Below, in pieces: positions 1 through 7,186 of a stretch of DNA of 7,993 nt. Position 1 is the stretch's first letter. Every line of letters starts with the position of its first letter. Below the pieces are notes generated by a model that had not been told where the DNA came from, ran no database searches, and was given only the letters and a program-made list of their open reading frames with translations. The DNA is taken from the NCBI GenBank assembly GCA_009835515.1, contig VXXH01000364.1, positions 1,837 through 9,829 on the forward strand. The letters are read 5' to 3'. The stretch is from Candidatus Poribacteria bacterium (GTDB lineage: Bacteria; Poribacteria; WGA-4E; WGA-3G). Position numbers and translations under genes: made by a program.

Positions 1-1
1 G

Positions 2-560
2 CTTGCGAGTGCGAGTGCAGATGGCACCGTTCGCTTATGGGAAGTCGCCACAGGTCGACATCTGCATAGCCTCGTAGGGCATACGGATAAAGTCCATAGT
101 GTAGTGTTCAGTCCAGATGGTACGACGCTCGCCAGTGGCGGTGAGGATGGTACTGTCCGTCTATGGGAAGCTGCTACGGGTAAGCAGCTGCACACGCTTG
201 AGGGGCATCTATTTGATGTCTATAGTGTGGCGTTCAGTCCGGATGGCGCGGCCCTTGCCAGCAGTGGGTTAGACGACGCTGTCCGTTTGTGGGAAGTCGC
301 CACGGGTAAGCAGCTGCGCACCCTCAAGGGGCATACAGATGAGGTCAAGAGTGTAGCCTTCAGTCCGGATGGAACCACCCTTGCCAGTGGAAGTAAGGAC
401 GAAACCGTTTATTTATGGGAGGTTTCGACCGGTGGACATCTTCACACATTTCAGGGACATACCAGTTATGTCTTGAATGTAGCCTTCAGCCCGAATGCGG
501 CGATCCTCGCCAGTGGCGGCGCGGATGGCACCGTACTTCTGTGGGATGTTACACCTTTCA
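2..560 (+). repeat. Tandem 126-bp WD40-coding repeats
   Basis: Four full units begin at 77, 203, 329 and 455, each exactly 126 bp (42 codons), preceded by the tail of another unit at 2-76. Each encodes GH...[19 protein letters not shown].(A/S)TG. The units are very alike at DNA level (for example the recurring stretch coding for WEVATGKQL). The array continues beyond the left edge, so the number of propeller blades cannot be counted here. Confidence 0.93.
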
Positions 561-2779
561 TCTCAGAGCAGGGTCAACAGACACAACCAGAACCAGACAC
601 GCAACAGACCGAAAGCGATACAACCATACAACACTATGAACGCGAAGTGGTCCGGTTAATCTACTTTCGACCCACTGATCGCGTACCCCGACAGGGGATC
701 GACACAGCGTTAGACATATTGATACGCTGGTCACAGTACTTCTTCGCCGAACAGATGCAAGACTACGGTGGAAAAACCTTTGCCTTTGAAACCGATGTTG
801 CCGGTTACGCTCGAGTCCATCATGTCACCGGAAAATTCACGGATACCTATTATCATCAGGACACATACAGTAAAGTGGTGCAAGAGGTCGCTGAGCAGTT
901 TGATACCTCAAGGGATGTCTTTTTGATTGCCGTAGATGTCAGTAGCGAATTCATTAACAATGAAGGCACGTGTGGGATAGGTGGCGGCGGTTGGAAATCG
1001 TTTGACAACGAACGCTGGCGGCGGGATTTTGGCGGGACAGCAGTTATCCCCGCCTCCGGGGTCTGTATTAATCCGAGTATTACCGCACATGAACTCGGAC
1101 ACGTCTTTGGATTAGAACACGATTTCCGAGATGACGCTTACCTCATGGCTTACGGCACGCAAGAACGTTTGTCCGACTGTGCCGCTGAATGGTTGGATGC
1201 ACACCGGTTCTTCAACAACGATCCAACCACAGTCAATGAAACCACAACCATCGCTATGCATCCCGCTCAGGTATCCAATCCAGGGACCCGTCGCCTACAG
1301 TTTGAACTGACCGACACCGATGGGCTTCATCAGGCGCAGTTGATTGTTCCGGCAGCTGCCACCGACCCCGCCCAAGGCACAAAGTTGCATAGCTGCAAAT
1401 CGCTAAACGCTAAAAACCAGACAGTTGAGTTCCTCACGACCGACGCAACTGTTCCGTCTGATAGCGAGGTAACGCTCCAAGTTGTTGATGTCATCGGAAA
1501 CATTACAAGGCAGGCATTTTCGCTGAAGGGAGGGGATATCACATCAAATCGGTCTCCGGTAGCAGTCGGCACAATTCCTCCCCAAACTTTGACACTCGGT
1601 GACAGTGCTACGACCCTGAACGTCTCTGCTTATTTCAACGACCCGGACAGCGATGTCCTCAATTACAAGGCTACGTCGAATGACACGAGCGTGGTGACTC
1701 TAAGCGTATCGGGAACCCAGATAACAATCACACCGAGAGCCGCAGGGCGCGCGACCGTGACAGTAACAGCAAGCGATGGTAAATTGCTTGTCACGCAGCG
1801 CATCTCGGTTCAGGTCACGGATGTGCAGGTCAATGATGCAACGGGCAACTTTGACGACGCATTTAACAGCACCGCCCTGCAGAACCCGAATTGGCGGTGG
1901 CAGAATGAACCCGCGAATTGGGATGTCGGGGAAACACGAGACGGTTTCCTCCATATTGAGAGCGAAACCAACCGAAATCTCTGGGCATCAGATGCCTCAC
2001 ATTTTCTTTATCAAGAAACCGATGCCGACGCTTTTGATGTTGAAACCCACTTTTTCAGCAGATGGGATACCGCTTCCGGGGTCAATGGATTGGTCGTGAA
2101 GAGTCTGGCGGACAATAACTGGGTGACGATAAAATTTTGGTCGCGGGATGCCGGTGCGAAAGGGCAAATCCAGTATCAAACCAGAGGGCAAGGTTTAGTC
2201 GCGGATCCGGCATGGCGACCTGAATTCGGGGCGACGGAACTATTTTTACGGCTCCGTAAGCAAGGAGACACCTATACAGGGTGGTATAAGACCCGCACAG
2301 CGGATCCTTGGATAGAGATTGGGATTGCCAATTTTCCGTTGACACCCCCGCTACAGTTGGGCATCTATGCGGGTGTCGCCGCGGGGACAGGTACTTTAAC
2401 AGTTGACTATGATTACTTCCGAAGCACGGTTGACACGGATGTTCTCGCATCACCACTTCTCCAGTTCGCTGCAATGGAAGCACCGACGGAAACGACACTC
2501 TTGCCGAACTATCCGAACCCATTCAATCCAGAGACATGGATCCCGTATCAGTTGTTATCTCCATCGGATGTAACGGTGCGTATCTATGCGATCAATGGCA
2601 ATTTGGTGCGGCGTTTAGCGTTAGGACATCAAGCAATAGGTGTCTATCAATCCCGTAGCCGTGCAGCCTATTGGGATGGCAAAAACGAGTTAGGCGAACC
2701 CGTCGCAAGCGGTGTCTATTTCTATACCTTAACTGCAGGCGATTTCACCGCCACACGAAAAATGTTAATACGAAAGTAG
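2..2779 (+). CDS. Secreted WD40 / metzincin protease mosaic with C-terminal sorting module (5' end outside window)
   Basis: The frame is open to the window edge, so the start lies upstream; the GTG at 104 falls inside a WD40 repeat and is not a real start. 925 residues are visible. Residues 1-185 are WD40 repeats (one partial, then four units starting GH at 77, 203, 329 and 455). A Gln/Thr-rich linker follows. A zinc metalloprotease domain occupies about 211-400, with [12 protein letters not shown] at 363-374 (the HExxHxxGxxHD metzincin signature: zinc ligands H363, H367, H373; catalytic E364) and a Met-turn YLMAYG around M382. Then come an Ig-like stretch, a cadherin-like domain (about 516-606, with NDPDSD), and a concanavalin/laminin-G-like domain (about 616-808). 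Residues 837-925 form a T9SS/FlgD-like sorting module starting [10 protein letters not shown]. The protein is probably exported and proteolytic. The substrate is unknown. The signal peptide is not visible because the 5' end is missing. Domain assignments rest on motifs only; the protease and WD40 calls are the strongest. Confidence 0.88.
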   Translation, partial: LASASADGTVRLWEVATGRHLHSLVGHTDKVHSVVFSPDGTTLASGGEDGTVRLWEAATGKQLHTLEGHLFDVYSVAFSPDGAALASSGLDDAVRLWEVATGKQLRTLKGHTDEVKSVAFSPDGTTLASGSKDETVYLWEVSTGGHLHTFQGHTSYVLNVAFSPNAAILASGGADGTVLLWDVTPFISEQGQQTQPEPDTQQTESDTTIQHYEREVVRLIYFRPTDRVPRQGIDTALDILIRWSQYFFAEQMQDYGGKTFAFETDVAGYARVHHVTGKFTDTYYHQDTYSKVVQEVAEQFDTSRDVFLIAVDVSSEFINNEGTCGIGGGGWKSFDNERWRRDFGGTAVIPASGVCINPSITAHELGHVFGLEHDFRDDAYLMAYGTQERLSDCAAEWLDAHRFFNNDPTTVNETTTIAMHPAQVSNPGTRRLQFELTDTDGLHQAQLIVPAAATDPAQGTKLHSCKSLNAKNQTVEFLTTDATVPSDSEVTLQVVDVIGNITRQAFSLKGGDITSNRSPVAVGTIPPQTLTLGDSATTLNVSAYFNDPDSDVLNYKATSNDTSVVTLSVSGTQITITPRAAGRATVTVTASDGKLLVTQRISVQVTDVQVNDATGNFDDAFNSTALQNPNWRWQNEPANWDVGETRDGFLHIESETNRNLWASDASHFLYQETDADAFDVETHFFSRWDTASGVNGLVVKSLADNNWVTIKFWSRDAGAKGQIQYQTRGQGLVADPAWRPEFGATELFLRLRKQGDTYTGWYKTRTADPWIEIGIANFPLTPPLQLGIYAGVAAGTGTLTVDYDYFRSTVDTDVLASPLLQFAAMEAPTETTLLPNYPNPFNPETWIPYQLLSPSDVTVRIYAINGNLVRRLALGHQAIGVYQSRSRAAYWDGKNELGEPVASGVYFYTLTAGDFTATRKMLIRK
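2510..2776 (+). repeat. Copy 1 of the shared 89-residue C-terminal sorting module
   Basis: This encodes the last 89 residues of the WD40/protease protein, from [10 protein letters not shown] to the final RKMLIRK. By direct residue comparison it matches the C-terminus of the gene ending at 7050 at 75 of 89 positions with no gaps. The [19 protein letters not shown] core is typical of the FlgD-Ig / type IX secretion C-terminal sorting fold. It probably directs export or surface attachment. Confidence 0.85.
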
Positions 2780-2788
2780 GCGAGTACG

Positions 2789-2911
2789 CAGTTAACAGTT
2801 GTCAGTTTTCAGTTATCAGTTACAAGAGGTTTTGATAATCCCAAAGTCTCTTCTGACAACTGAAAGATTTTTTTCGGAGAAAAAAATCGTACTGACGACT
2901 GACTACTATTT
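2789..2911. repeat. Intergenic palindromic element: heptamer array, AT-rich hairpin, inverted heptamers
   Basis: The left side is five consecutive heptamers CAGTTNN (2789-2823: ends AA, GT, TT, AT, AC). CAGTTGTCAG at 2796-2805 is exactly complementary to CTGACAACTG at 2853-2862. Next is a perfect 10-bp hairpin: GATTTTTTTC at 2866-2875, loop GGA, GAAAAAAATC at 2879-2888. The right side carries heptamers in the opposite orientation (ACTGACG, ACTGACT, ACTATTT at 2891-2911). The overall two-fold symmetry and lack of coding potential suggest a REP- or MITE-like element. It could also work as an mRNA stem-loop between two genes. It lacks the GC stem plus T-run of a normal intrinsic terminator. Confidence 0.65.
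2866..2888. repeat. Perfect AT-rich hairpin inside the intergenic element
   Basis: Two 10-base arms, GATTTTTTTC and GAAAAAAATC, flank a GGA loop. The long homopolymer T and A tracts make it weak per base pair, but it is perfectly symmetric. It forms the centre-right of the palindromic element. Confidence 0.75.
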
Positions 2912-2932
2912 AACAACAAAGGAGTATATTTC

Positions 2933-3652
2933 ATGAATCTCTGTAAGTCAATCCAAATCAGTTTGGTCATTCTGTTTGTTTTCCAAGCCGTTGTCCTCAT
3001 CGGATGCGATCAATATGAAGAACTCACCAATGACCCACCGGAAATAACCACTTTCACCGTCCCGAATGAAGTTGAATACGGTGAGACCGTCACCTTTAGT
3101 GCCAGAGTCTTTGATCCAGAAGACGATCCGTTGAGGTATGTTTGGGATGTAACTGATGGCACTTTGGTGGGCGAAGCCGGACCCCAAGTTCAGTGGACTG
3201 CCCCGGAACTGCCACCAGAGGGGATTGTTCCACCGAAAATCGTGACCGTCTATCTCTACGTGCGCGATGGCGGTGAGGAAGATGTCCACAAAGAGGCAAC
3301 GATTACTGTCTTCTCCAAGCCCTATAAAATTGCCCAACTCTTCAGCGGCACCTATACGCTTATCTCCAAGCAGGTCCAGGGTGACCCGGTTGCAGAGACG
3401 AGTACGCTGCGCCTCACACCGACGACATTTACACGGGAAGTACAGTCGAATCCTGAAGCGGAGGTCCAAGAACCGGCGCAGTTCATCACCGGCATCTATA
3501 GATTTATTGCGCCGTTTGATGAGAGCAGCGGAACGATCCACTGGTTCCCTACAGGAAGCACAACCCCGGATGTCAGCACGTATACGTGGGACGGCAGGCT
3601 GTTTGTCATTTTCTATCCCGAAACTGCTACCAGTTTCATTTATGAAAAGTAA
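2933..3652 (+). CDS. Lipoprotein with PKD/Ig-like domain, function unknown
   Basis: A 239-residue protein. The ATG at 2933 is preceded by AAAGGAG at 2918-2924 with an 8-base gap, a strong ribosome binding site. Residues 5-24 are a hydrophobic signal peptide ending in VLIGC, a lipobox with C25 as the lipidated residue; D26 follows it. Residues about 38-128 resemble a PKD/Ig-like beta-sandwich (PPEITTF at the start, then FDPEDDPLRYVWDV and a late YLYVRDGG). Residues about 130-239 form a second beta-rich segment (GTYTLISKQ, LRLTPTTFTRE, GIYRF, YTWDGRLFVIFY) with the rhythm of a lipocalin-like barrel, but no motif confirms this. It is probably an envelope-anchored binding or structural protein. 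The palindromic element separates it from the gene upstream, and an inverted repeat follows it. Confidence 0.85.
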   Translation: MNLCKSIQISLVILFVFQAVVLIGCDQYEELTNDPPEITTFTVPNEVEYGETVTFSARVFDPEDDPLRYVWDVTDGTLVGEAGPQVQWTAPELPPEGIVPPKIVTVYLYVRDGGEEDVHKEATITVFSKPYKIAQLFSGTYTLISKQVQGDPVAETSTLRLTPTTFTREVQSNPEAEVQEPAQFITGIYRFIAPFDESSGTIHWFPTGSTTPDVSTYTWDGRLFVIFYPETATSFIYEK

Positions 3653-3691
3653 GGTTCATCTTGTAAAGATACATAGGGGCAATTTCGTCTG

Positions 3692-3743
3692 GTAGGGTTT
3701 TTGATAGGGTGTTTCTTCGCGGTTTTCAACCGCGCCTATCTAC
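3692..3743. repeat. Nested inverted repeat in the leader before the beta-helix gene
   Basis: The inner hairpin is CGCGGTT (3718-3724), loop TTC, AACCGCG (3728-3734). Flanking arms GATAGG (3703-3708) and CCTATC (3735-3740), and GTAG (3692-3695) and CTAC (3740-3743), also match, with an unpaired stretch at 3709-3717 on the left side. It sits 20 bases before the start codon at 3763 and after the stop at 3652. There is no T-run after the stem, so it is not a convincing terminator. It may be a REP-like palindrome or an mRNA leader structure. Confidence 0.55.
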
Positions 3744-3750
3744 GAACCGA

Positions 3751-3756
3751 AAAGGA
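3751..3756 (+). promoter_or_regulatory. Ribosome binding site that fixes the start at 3763
   Basis: AAAGGA lies 6 bases before the ATG at 3763, which opens a normal signal peptide (MKTLLNYRNL). The same frame has a GTG at 3709, but that codon lies in the inverted repeat, has no Shine-Dalgarno sequence, and would place 18 polar and basic residues before the signal peptide. Confidence 0.8.
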
Positions 3757-3762
3757 ATTTTC

Positions 3763-6700
3763 ATGAAAACACTATTGAACTATCGAAATCTCGTTGTAGT
3801 AGTTTTTACCGTTATATTCGCCCTCACGCTTCACGGTGTGAGCGATGCCCTAACCTATACACATATCTATATAGACGCGGTGAACGGCGTAAACGCGCCC
3901 ACGGGTAGAGGTTCAGCGGTAAGTCCGTACAAGTCTATTACCTTCGCGTTGTTGATTAGCGAAAGAAATAATCTACCGGATCCGTGGCATGTGCATATCC
4001 ACCCGGGCAACTACAACGGAGATGCCGCAAAAGGTACCGCCCGTGAAATCTTCCCACTGAAACTCCGCCAAGAGATGATCTTTGAAGGCACCACGACCGC
4101 AGAAGAATGTATCATTGACGGACAGCACACAGGAGAGGCGACCGTGCCGCTTCTCCTTGGAGAGAATACCGAAGGTGTGACCATCCGCAACCTGACGGTC
4201 CAGAACTCTCTGCGGACTAAAGGTACGGGCGGGATTGTCCTGCATGACCCGACGGGCACGCAGGAAACGCCGAGCACCTTTGAAAGCTGCGTTGTTCATA
4301 ACAATAAAGGCGGTGGCGTGTGGTCAAATATGCCTCTTATCCTTACGGGAAACACCTTCAGCAACAATCATTGGACCGGCGTGGAGACAACTAAGAGTGC
4401 TGCCGCTACCAACAATACCTTCAGTGGGAACCATTGGACAGGTCTCTATCTGAGTGGCGATTCGACAGGAGATATCTCCGAAAATGTCTTTCGGAATAAC
4501 AGGAGTGGACGTCGTGATGCAGCTGGTTTGCATATTAAGGATACATTAGAGGGTAACATTACTCACAATACCTTTGAGGGGAATGAGGCAAACAGCGGTC
4601 CGAATGGATTTAGTGTGACTACCCTCACCGGCAACGTTACCCACAATACCTTTAAGAATGTAGACAAGGAAACTGGACCGGGATTTCTGGTTCACATCCT
4701 CACCGGTAGTATTGCCCATAATGTATTTATTGGAAAGTCGTCTCGCACTGGAACCTATGGATTTCGTGTGGCTCGCACCCTCACTGGCGACGTTACCCGA
4801 AATGAATTTAATGGTACGGATATTGGATTTGATGTTTCTCTCGAACTTAGCGGTAATGTTACCTACAATAAATTTATTAGGAACAAGCAGGGGTTTCACG
4901 TTTCAAACCACTTTACCGGTAACCTGATTACCCACAATCTGTTTGATAGTAATTCTTCTTCAACACATTGGGCCGGTGGATTTCATTTGAGACTCTCTAA
5001 AGATACGGTGGAGGTCTCCAACAATATTTTTTTCAACAATACTGGCAACAATGCCAACTCGGTTCACATAGCGGAGGCCACAGTACATTTCATAAACAAC
5101 CTTTTCATGATTTCAGATGAACTCTCCGAAGGCGTGTCCAGTGCACACACGATCTGGGTGAACTCACCCAACTGCCGGTTCCACAACAACATCTTCTCCG
5201 GGGTAAAAACCGCCATCTACACCGACGGCACCTTCGATCTTCCGATTACGCACAACCTTTTTCACAACATTAGGGTGGACTTTGTTGAGCAAGCCGGAAA
5301 CAACCTCGGCAACGATCTCCTGTTTTGGGAACTCGTCGCCGTCAATGCCACGGATAACTTGGAGGGCGACCCACGCCTCGTTGATCCCGTAACGACCCGC
5401 GACTTCCACCTGCAATCCACAAGTCCCGCTATTGATGCTGGCACAAATGCCTTCGCCCCCGCCGACGATTTCGATGGCGTTATCCGGCCCGTCGGTGCCA
5501 CCGTGGATATCGGACCCTACGAATACGGCGGCACGCCTATCGTAGCGATAGATGATCCTGTGGGCGAACCCGTTGATGAAACGCCGCCCGATCCAATTGT
5601 TCCCGACGATCCTGTGGGCGAACTCGTTGATGAAACGCCGCCAGCAGTGCCAACGCTTAAACTCTATTGGGCAACTGGGAGCAAAATCCAACGCGGCGAC
5701 TTGGACGGTTCCAATATCGAGGATGTCGTCAATCGGGAAGCCGTGAGTATCGCCTTAGACGCAACGAACGATAAGATATACTGGATACATGCTGAGACCG
5801 GTATCTTTCGCGCCAATTTAGATGGGACGAACATTGAACATCTCAGACAAGATAAGATATGGGAAATTTCAGGCGGGCGTATCGCTTTGGATGTGGCAGG
5901 CGGTAAGATGTACTGGAGCAACGGTATCACGAACAGCATCTTTCGTGCGAACTTTGATGGAACCAACGCCGAAGAAGTTTTAAAATTACTCGTCGGAACC
6001 CCATTGGATATTGCCTTAGATATCGCAGGTGGTAAAATATACTGGACCCAATGGCAAGGGAATGCAAGCATTTCTCGTGCCAACTTAGATGGGACAAACG
6101 TTGAGCTACTCATAAACCCAGGCGATAGACGCGGGATTGACTTGGATGTTGCCAGCGGTAAGATGTACTGGACAGATGGATTTGATGGAATAGGTATGGC
6201 GAATCTTGATGGTTCAAATATCACAAACTTTGACACCCCCGATTTTACAATGGGAGATGTAATCCTGGACCTCCATAACGGCAGAATGTATTGGGTAGAT
6301 GGTGAGGGGTTTGAGCTTCGGCGCGGTAATCTGGATGGATCGCAGCAGCAGACAATCCTTAAATCCCGTATCTCTGATATCGCCTTGTATACCCCTCCCG
6401 TAGTATCAGAACCACCAGCCAAGACGTATCCTGCGTGGGATGTCAACGAAGATGGGAAAACGGACATTACCGATCTGGTGTTGGTGGCGACGGCATTGGG
6501 AACAAGTTCACCTGAAAACCCGCGTGCTGATGTCAATGGCGATGGGACCGTCAATATCCGAGACCTCATCCTCGTTGCCACACACCTCGGTGAGGTAGCG
6601 GACCCTGCGGCACCGGTCAGGATTGTGTTACCGGAGCGTCTGATGCCAGAAACACTTCAGCAGGTGTTGGATCTCTTACAGATGCAGAATGATGGATCCC

Positions 6701-7050
6701 TTGTCTACGAACGCGCGATTGCCAACGTGGAGCGACTTTTGGCATCGCTAATGCCTAAAGTGACAGCACTGTTAGCGAACTACCCAAACCCATTCAATCC
6801 AGAAACGTGGATCCCCTATCAGTTGGCAAATCCAGCAGATGTGACACTCCGCATTCATGCAATAGACGGAAGTTTAGTCCGAACGCTGTCATTAGGACAT
6901 AAGGCTATCGGCACCTATCAAAGCCGTAATCGTGCCGCCTATTGGGACGGCAAAAACGAGTTCGGTGAACCCGTCGCAAGCGGTGTCTATTTCTACACGC
7001 TCACCGCAGGCGAGTTCACTGCAACGCGTAAAATGCTGATACGCAAGTAA
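3763..7050 (+). CDS. Secreted beta-helix / YWTD propeller / dockerin protein with C-terminal sorting module
   Basis: A 1095-residue protein. Residues 1-30 are a signal peptide (hydrophobic LVVVVFTVIFALTL, then VSDA). Residues about 32-545 form a right-handed parallel beta-helix of the DUF1565/pectate-lyase-like type, starting YIDAVNG and continuing with many N-rich rungs (LTGNVTHNTF, LTGSIAHNVF, LSGNVTYNKF). Residues 547-590 match the DFHLQSTSPAIDAG...DFDGVIRP...DIGPYEYGG ending common after such helices. An acidic proline linker repeats DDPVGE.VDETPP twice (about 592-630). Residues about 633-876 hold six YWTD-type blades (KLYW, KIYW, KMYW, KIYW, KMYW, RMYW, each followed by (N/D)(L/F)DG(S/T)), a complete six-bladed propeller. 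Residues 893-945 hold two dockerin-like calcium loops (DVNEDGKTDITD and DVNGDGTVNIRD). A helical stretch precedes the sorting module at 1007-1095. It is probably a surface adhesin or carbohydrate-binding protein; no catalytic residues could be assigned. Confidence 0.92.
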   Translation: MKTLLNYRNLVVVVFTVIFALTLHGVSDALTYTHIYIDAVNGVNAPTGRGSAVSPYKSITFALLISERNNLPDPWHVHIHPGNYNGDAAKGTAREIFPLKLRQEMIFEGTTTAEECIIDGQHTGEATVPLLLGENTEGVTIRNLTVQNSLRTKGTGGIVLHDPTGTQETPSTFESCVVHNNKGGGVWSNMPLILTGNTFSNNHWTGVETTKSAAATNNTFSGNHWTGLYLSGDSTGDISENVFRNNRSGRRDAAGLHIKDTLEGNITHNTFEGNEANSGPNGFSVTTLTGNVTHNTFKNVDKETGPGFLVHILTGSIAHNVFIGKSSRTGTYGFRVARTLTGDVTRNEFNGTDIGFDVSLELSGNVTYNKFIRNKQGFHVSNHFTGNLITHNLFDSNSSSTHWAGGFHLRLSKDTVEVSNNIFFNNTGNNANSVHIAEATVHFINNLFMISDELSEGVSSAHTIWVNSPNCRFHNNIFSGVKTAIYTDGTFDLPITHNLFHNIRVDFVEQAGNNLGNDLLFWELVAVNATDNLEGDPRLVDPVTTRDFHLQSTSPAIDAGTNAFAPADDFDGVIRPVGATVDIGPYEYGGTPIVAIDDPVGEPVDETPPDPIVPDDPVGELVDETPPAVPTLKLYWATGSKIQRGDLDGSNIEDVVNREAVSIALDATNDKIYWIHAETGIFRANLDGTNIEHLRQDKIWEISGGRIALDVAGGKMYWSNGITNSIFRANFDGTNAEEVLKLLVGTPLDIALDIAGGKIYWTQWQGNASISRANLDGTNVELLINPGDRRGIDLDVASGKMYWTDGFDGIGMANLDGSNITNFDTPDFTMGDVILDLHNGRMYWVDGEGFELRRGNLDGSQQQTILKSRISDIALYTPPVVSEPPAKTYPAWDVNEDGKTDITDLVLVATALGTSSPENPRADVNGDGTVNIRDLILVATHLGEVADPAAPVRIVLPERLMPETLQQVLDLLQMQNDGSLVYERAIANVERLLASLMPKVTALLANYPNPFNPETWIPYQLANPADVTLRIHAIDGSLVRTLSLGHKAIGTYQSRNRAAYWDGKNEFGEPVASGVYFYTLTAGEFTATRKMLIRK
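4546..4947 (+). repeat. Beta-helix rung repeats (T/S-G-N-V-T-x-N-x-F)
   Basis: Six successive rungs begin LEGNITHNTF, LTGNVTHNTF, LTGSIAHNVF, LTGDVTRNEF, LSGNVTYNKF and FTGNLITHNLF. The spacing of 22 to 27 residues is what coils of a parallel beta-helix require. The rungs are degenerate at DNA level, so the repeat is old rather than a recent duplication. Confidence 0.8.
5554..5642 (+). repeat. 54-bp-period direct repeat in the proline/acidic linker
   Basis: The 35 bases at 5554-5588 recur at 5608-5642 with a single difference (CCC to CTC, Pro to Leu). They encode DPVGEPVDETPP and DPVGELVDETPP in the linker between beta-helix and propeller. The near identity indicates a recent in-frame duplication of 18 codons. 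Confidence 0.85.
6781..7047 (+). repeat. Copy 2 of the shared 89-residue C-terminal sorting module
   Basis: Residues 1007-1095 of the beta-helix protein. The length is identical to copy 1 (2510-2776), with 14 substitutions, mostly conservative, and no gaps. Conserved parts are [24 protein letters not shown] and [16 protein letters not shown]. The same targeting route is inferred for both proteins. Confidence 0.85.
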
Positions 7051-7071
7051 CCCGCTCTGTGCAAAGTAGTA

Positions 7072-7088
7072 GGCACGCGCCGCGTGCC
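7072..7088. repeat. GC-rich palindrome after the beta-helix gene
   Basis: GGCACGC (7072-7078), loop GCC, GCGTGCC (7082-7088). It lies 21 bases after the stop at 7050. No T-run follows, so rho-independent termination is doubtful. It may be a REP-like dispersed palindrome, or it may protect the 3' end of the upstream mRNA. Confidence 0.6.
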
Positions 7089-7106
7089 GTAACCCATCTG
7101 CTATGC

Positions 7107-7135
7107 TTGCATCTTACTGCAAACTATGCTATAAT
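7107..7135 (+). promoter_or_regulatory. Probable sigma-70 promoter of the selenothioredoxin gene
   Basis: There is a consensus TATAAT at 7130-7135 with an extended TGC at 7127-7129. A partial -35 box, TTGCAT, lies at 7107-7112, giving a 17-base spacer. Transcription would begin near 7142, leaving a leader of about 45 bases. It indicates that the thioredoxin gene is transcribed separately from the large gene upstream. Confidence 0.6.
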
Positions 7136-7186
7136 ACCAATTACAGCGAAACTGAATGTTTCCACCAAATATGAAGGAACCACCTC

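Noticed and set aside
77..560. CRISPR-like array
   Set aside because: The 126-bp period is fully coding and encodes WD40 repeats; there are no short identical repeats with unique spacers.
2082..2522. Minus-strand open frame opposite the concanavalin-like domain
   Set aside because: It lies wholly inside a well-supported coding region, with no domain and no ribosome binding site.
2866..2888. Intrinsic terminator of the WD40/protease gene
   Set aside because: The stem is A/T homopolymer with little GC and no T-run follows the hairpin; it is better seen as part of the palindromic element.
3709..3762. Upstream GTG start for the beta-helix protein
   Set aside because: It falls in the inverted repeat, has no ribosome binding site, and would bury the signal peptide; the ATG at 3763 fits better.
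5664..6581. Long open frame on the minus strand (305 codons)
   Set aside because: It is antisense to the YWTD propeller. Its repeated QYILP-type words are the reverse reading of the KIYW/KMYW blades, and there is no start context.
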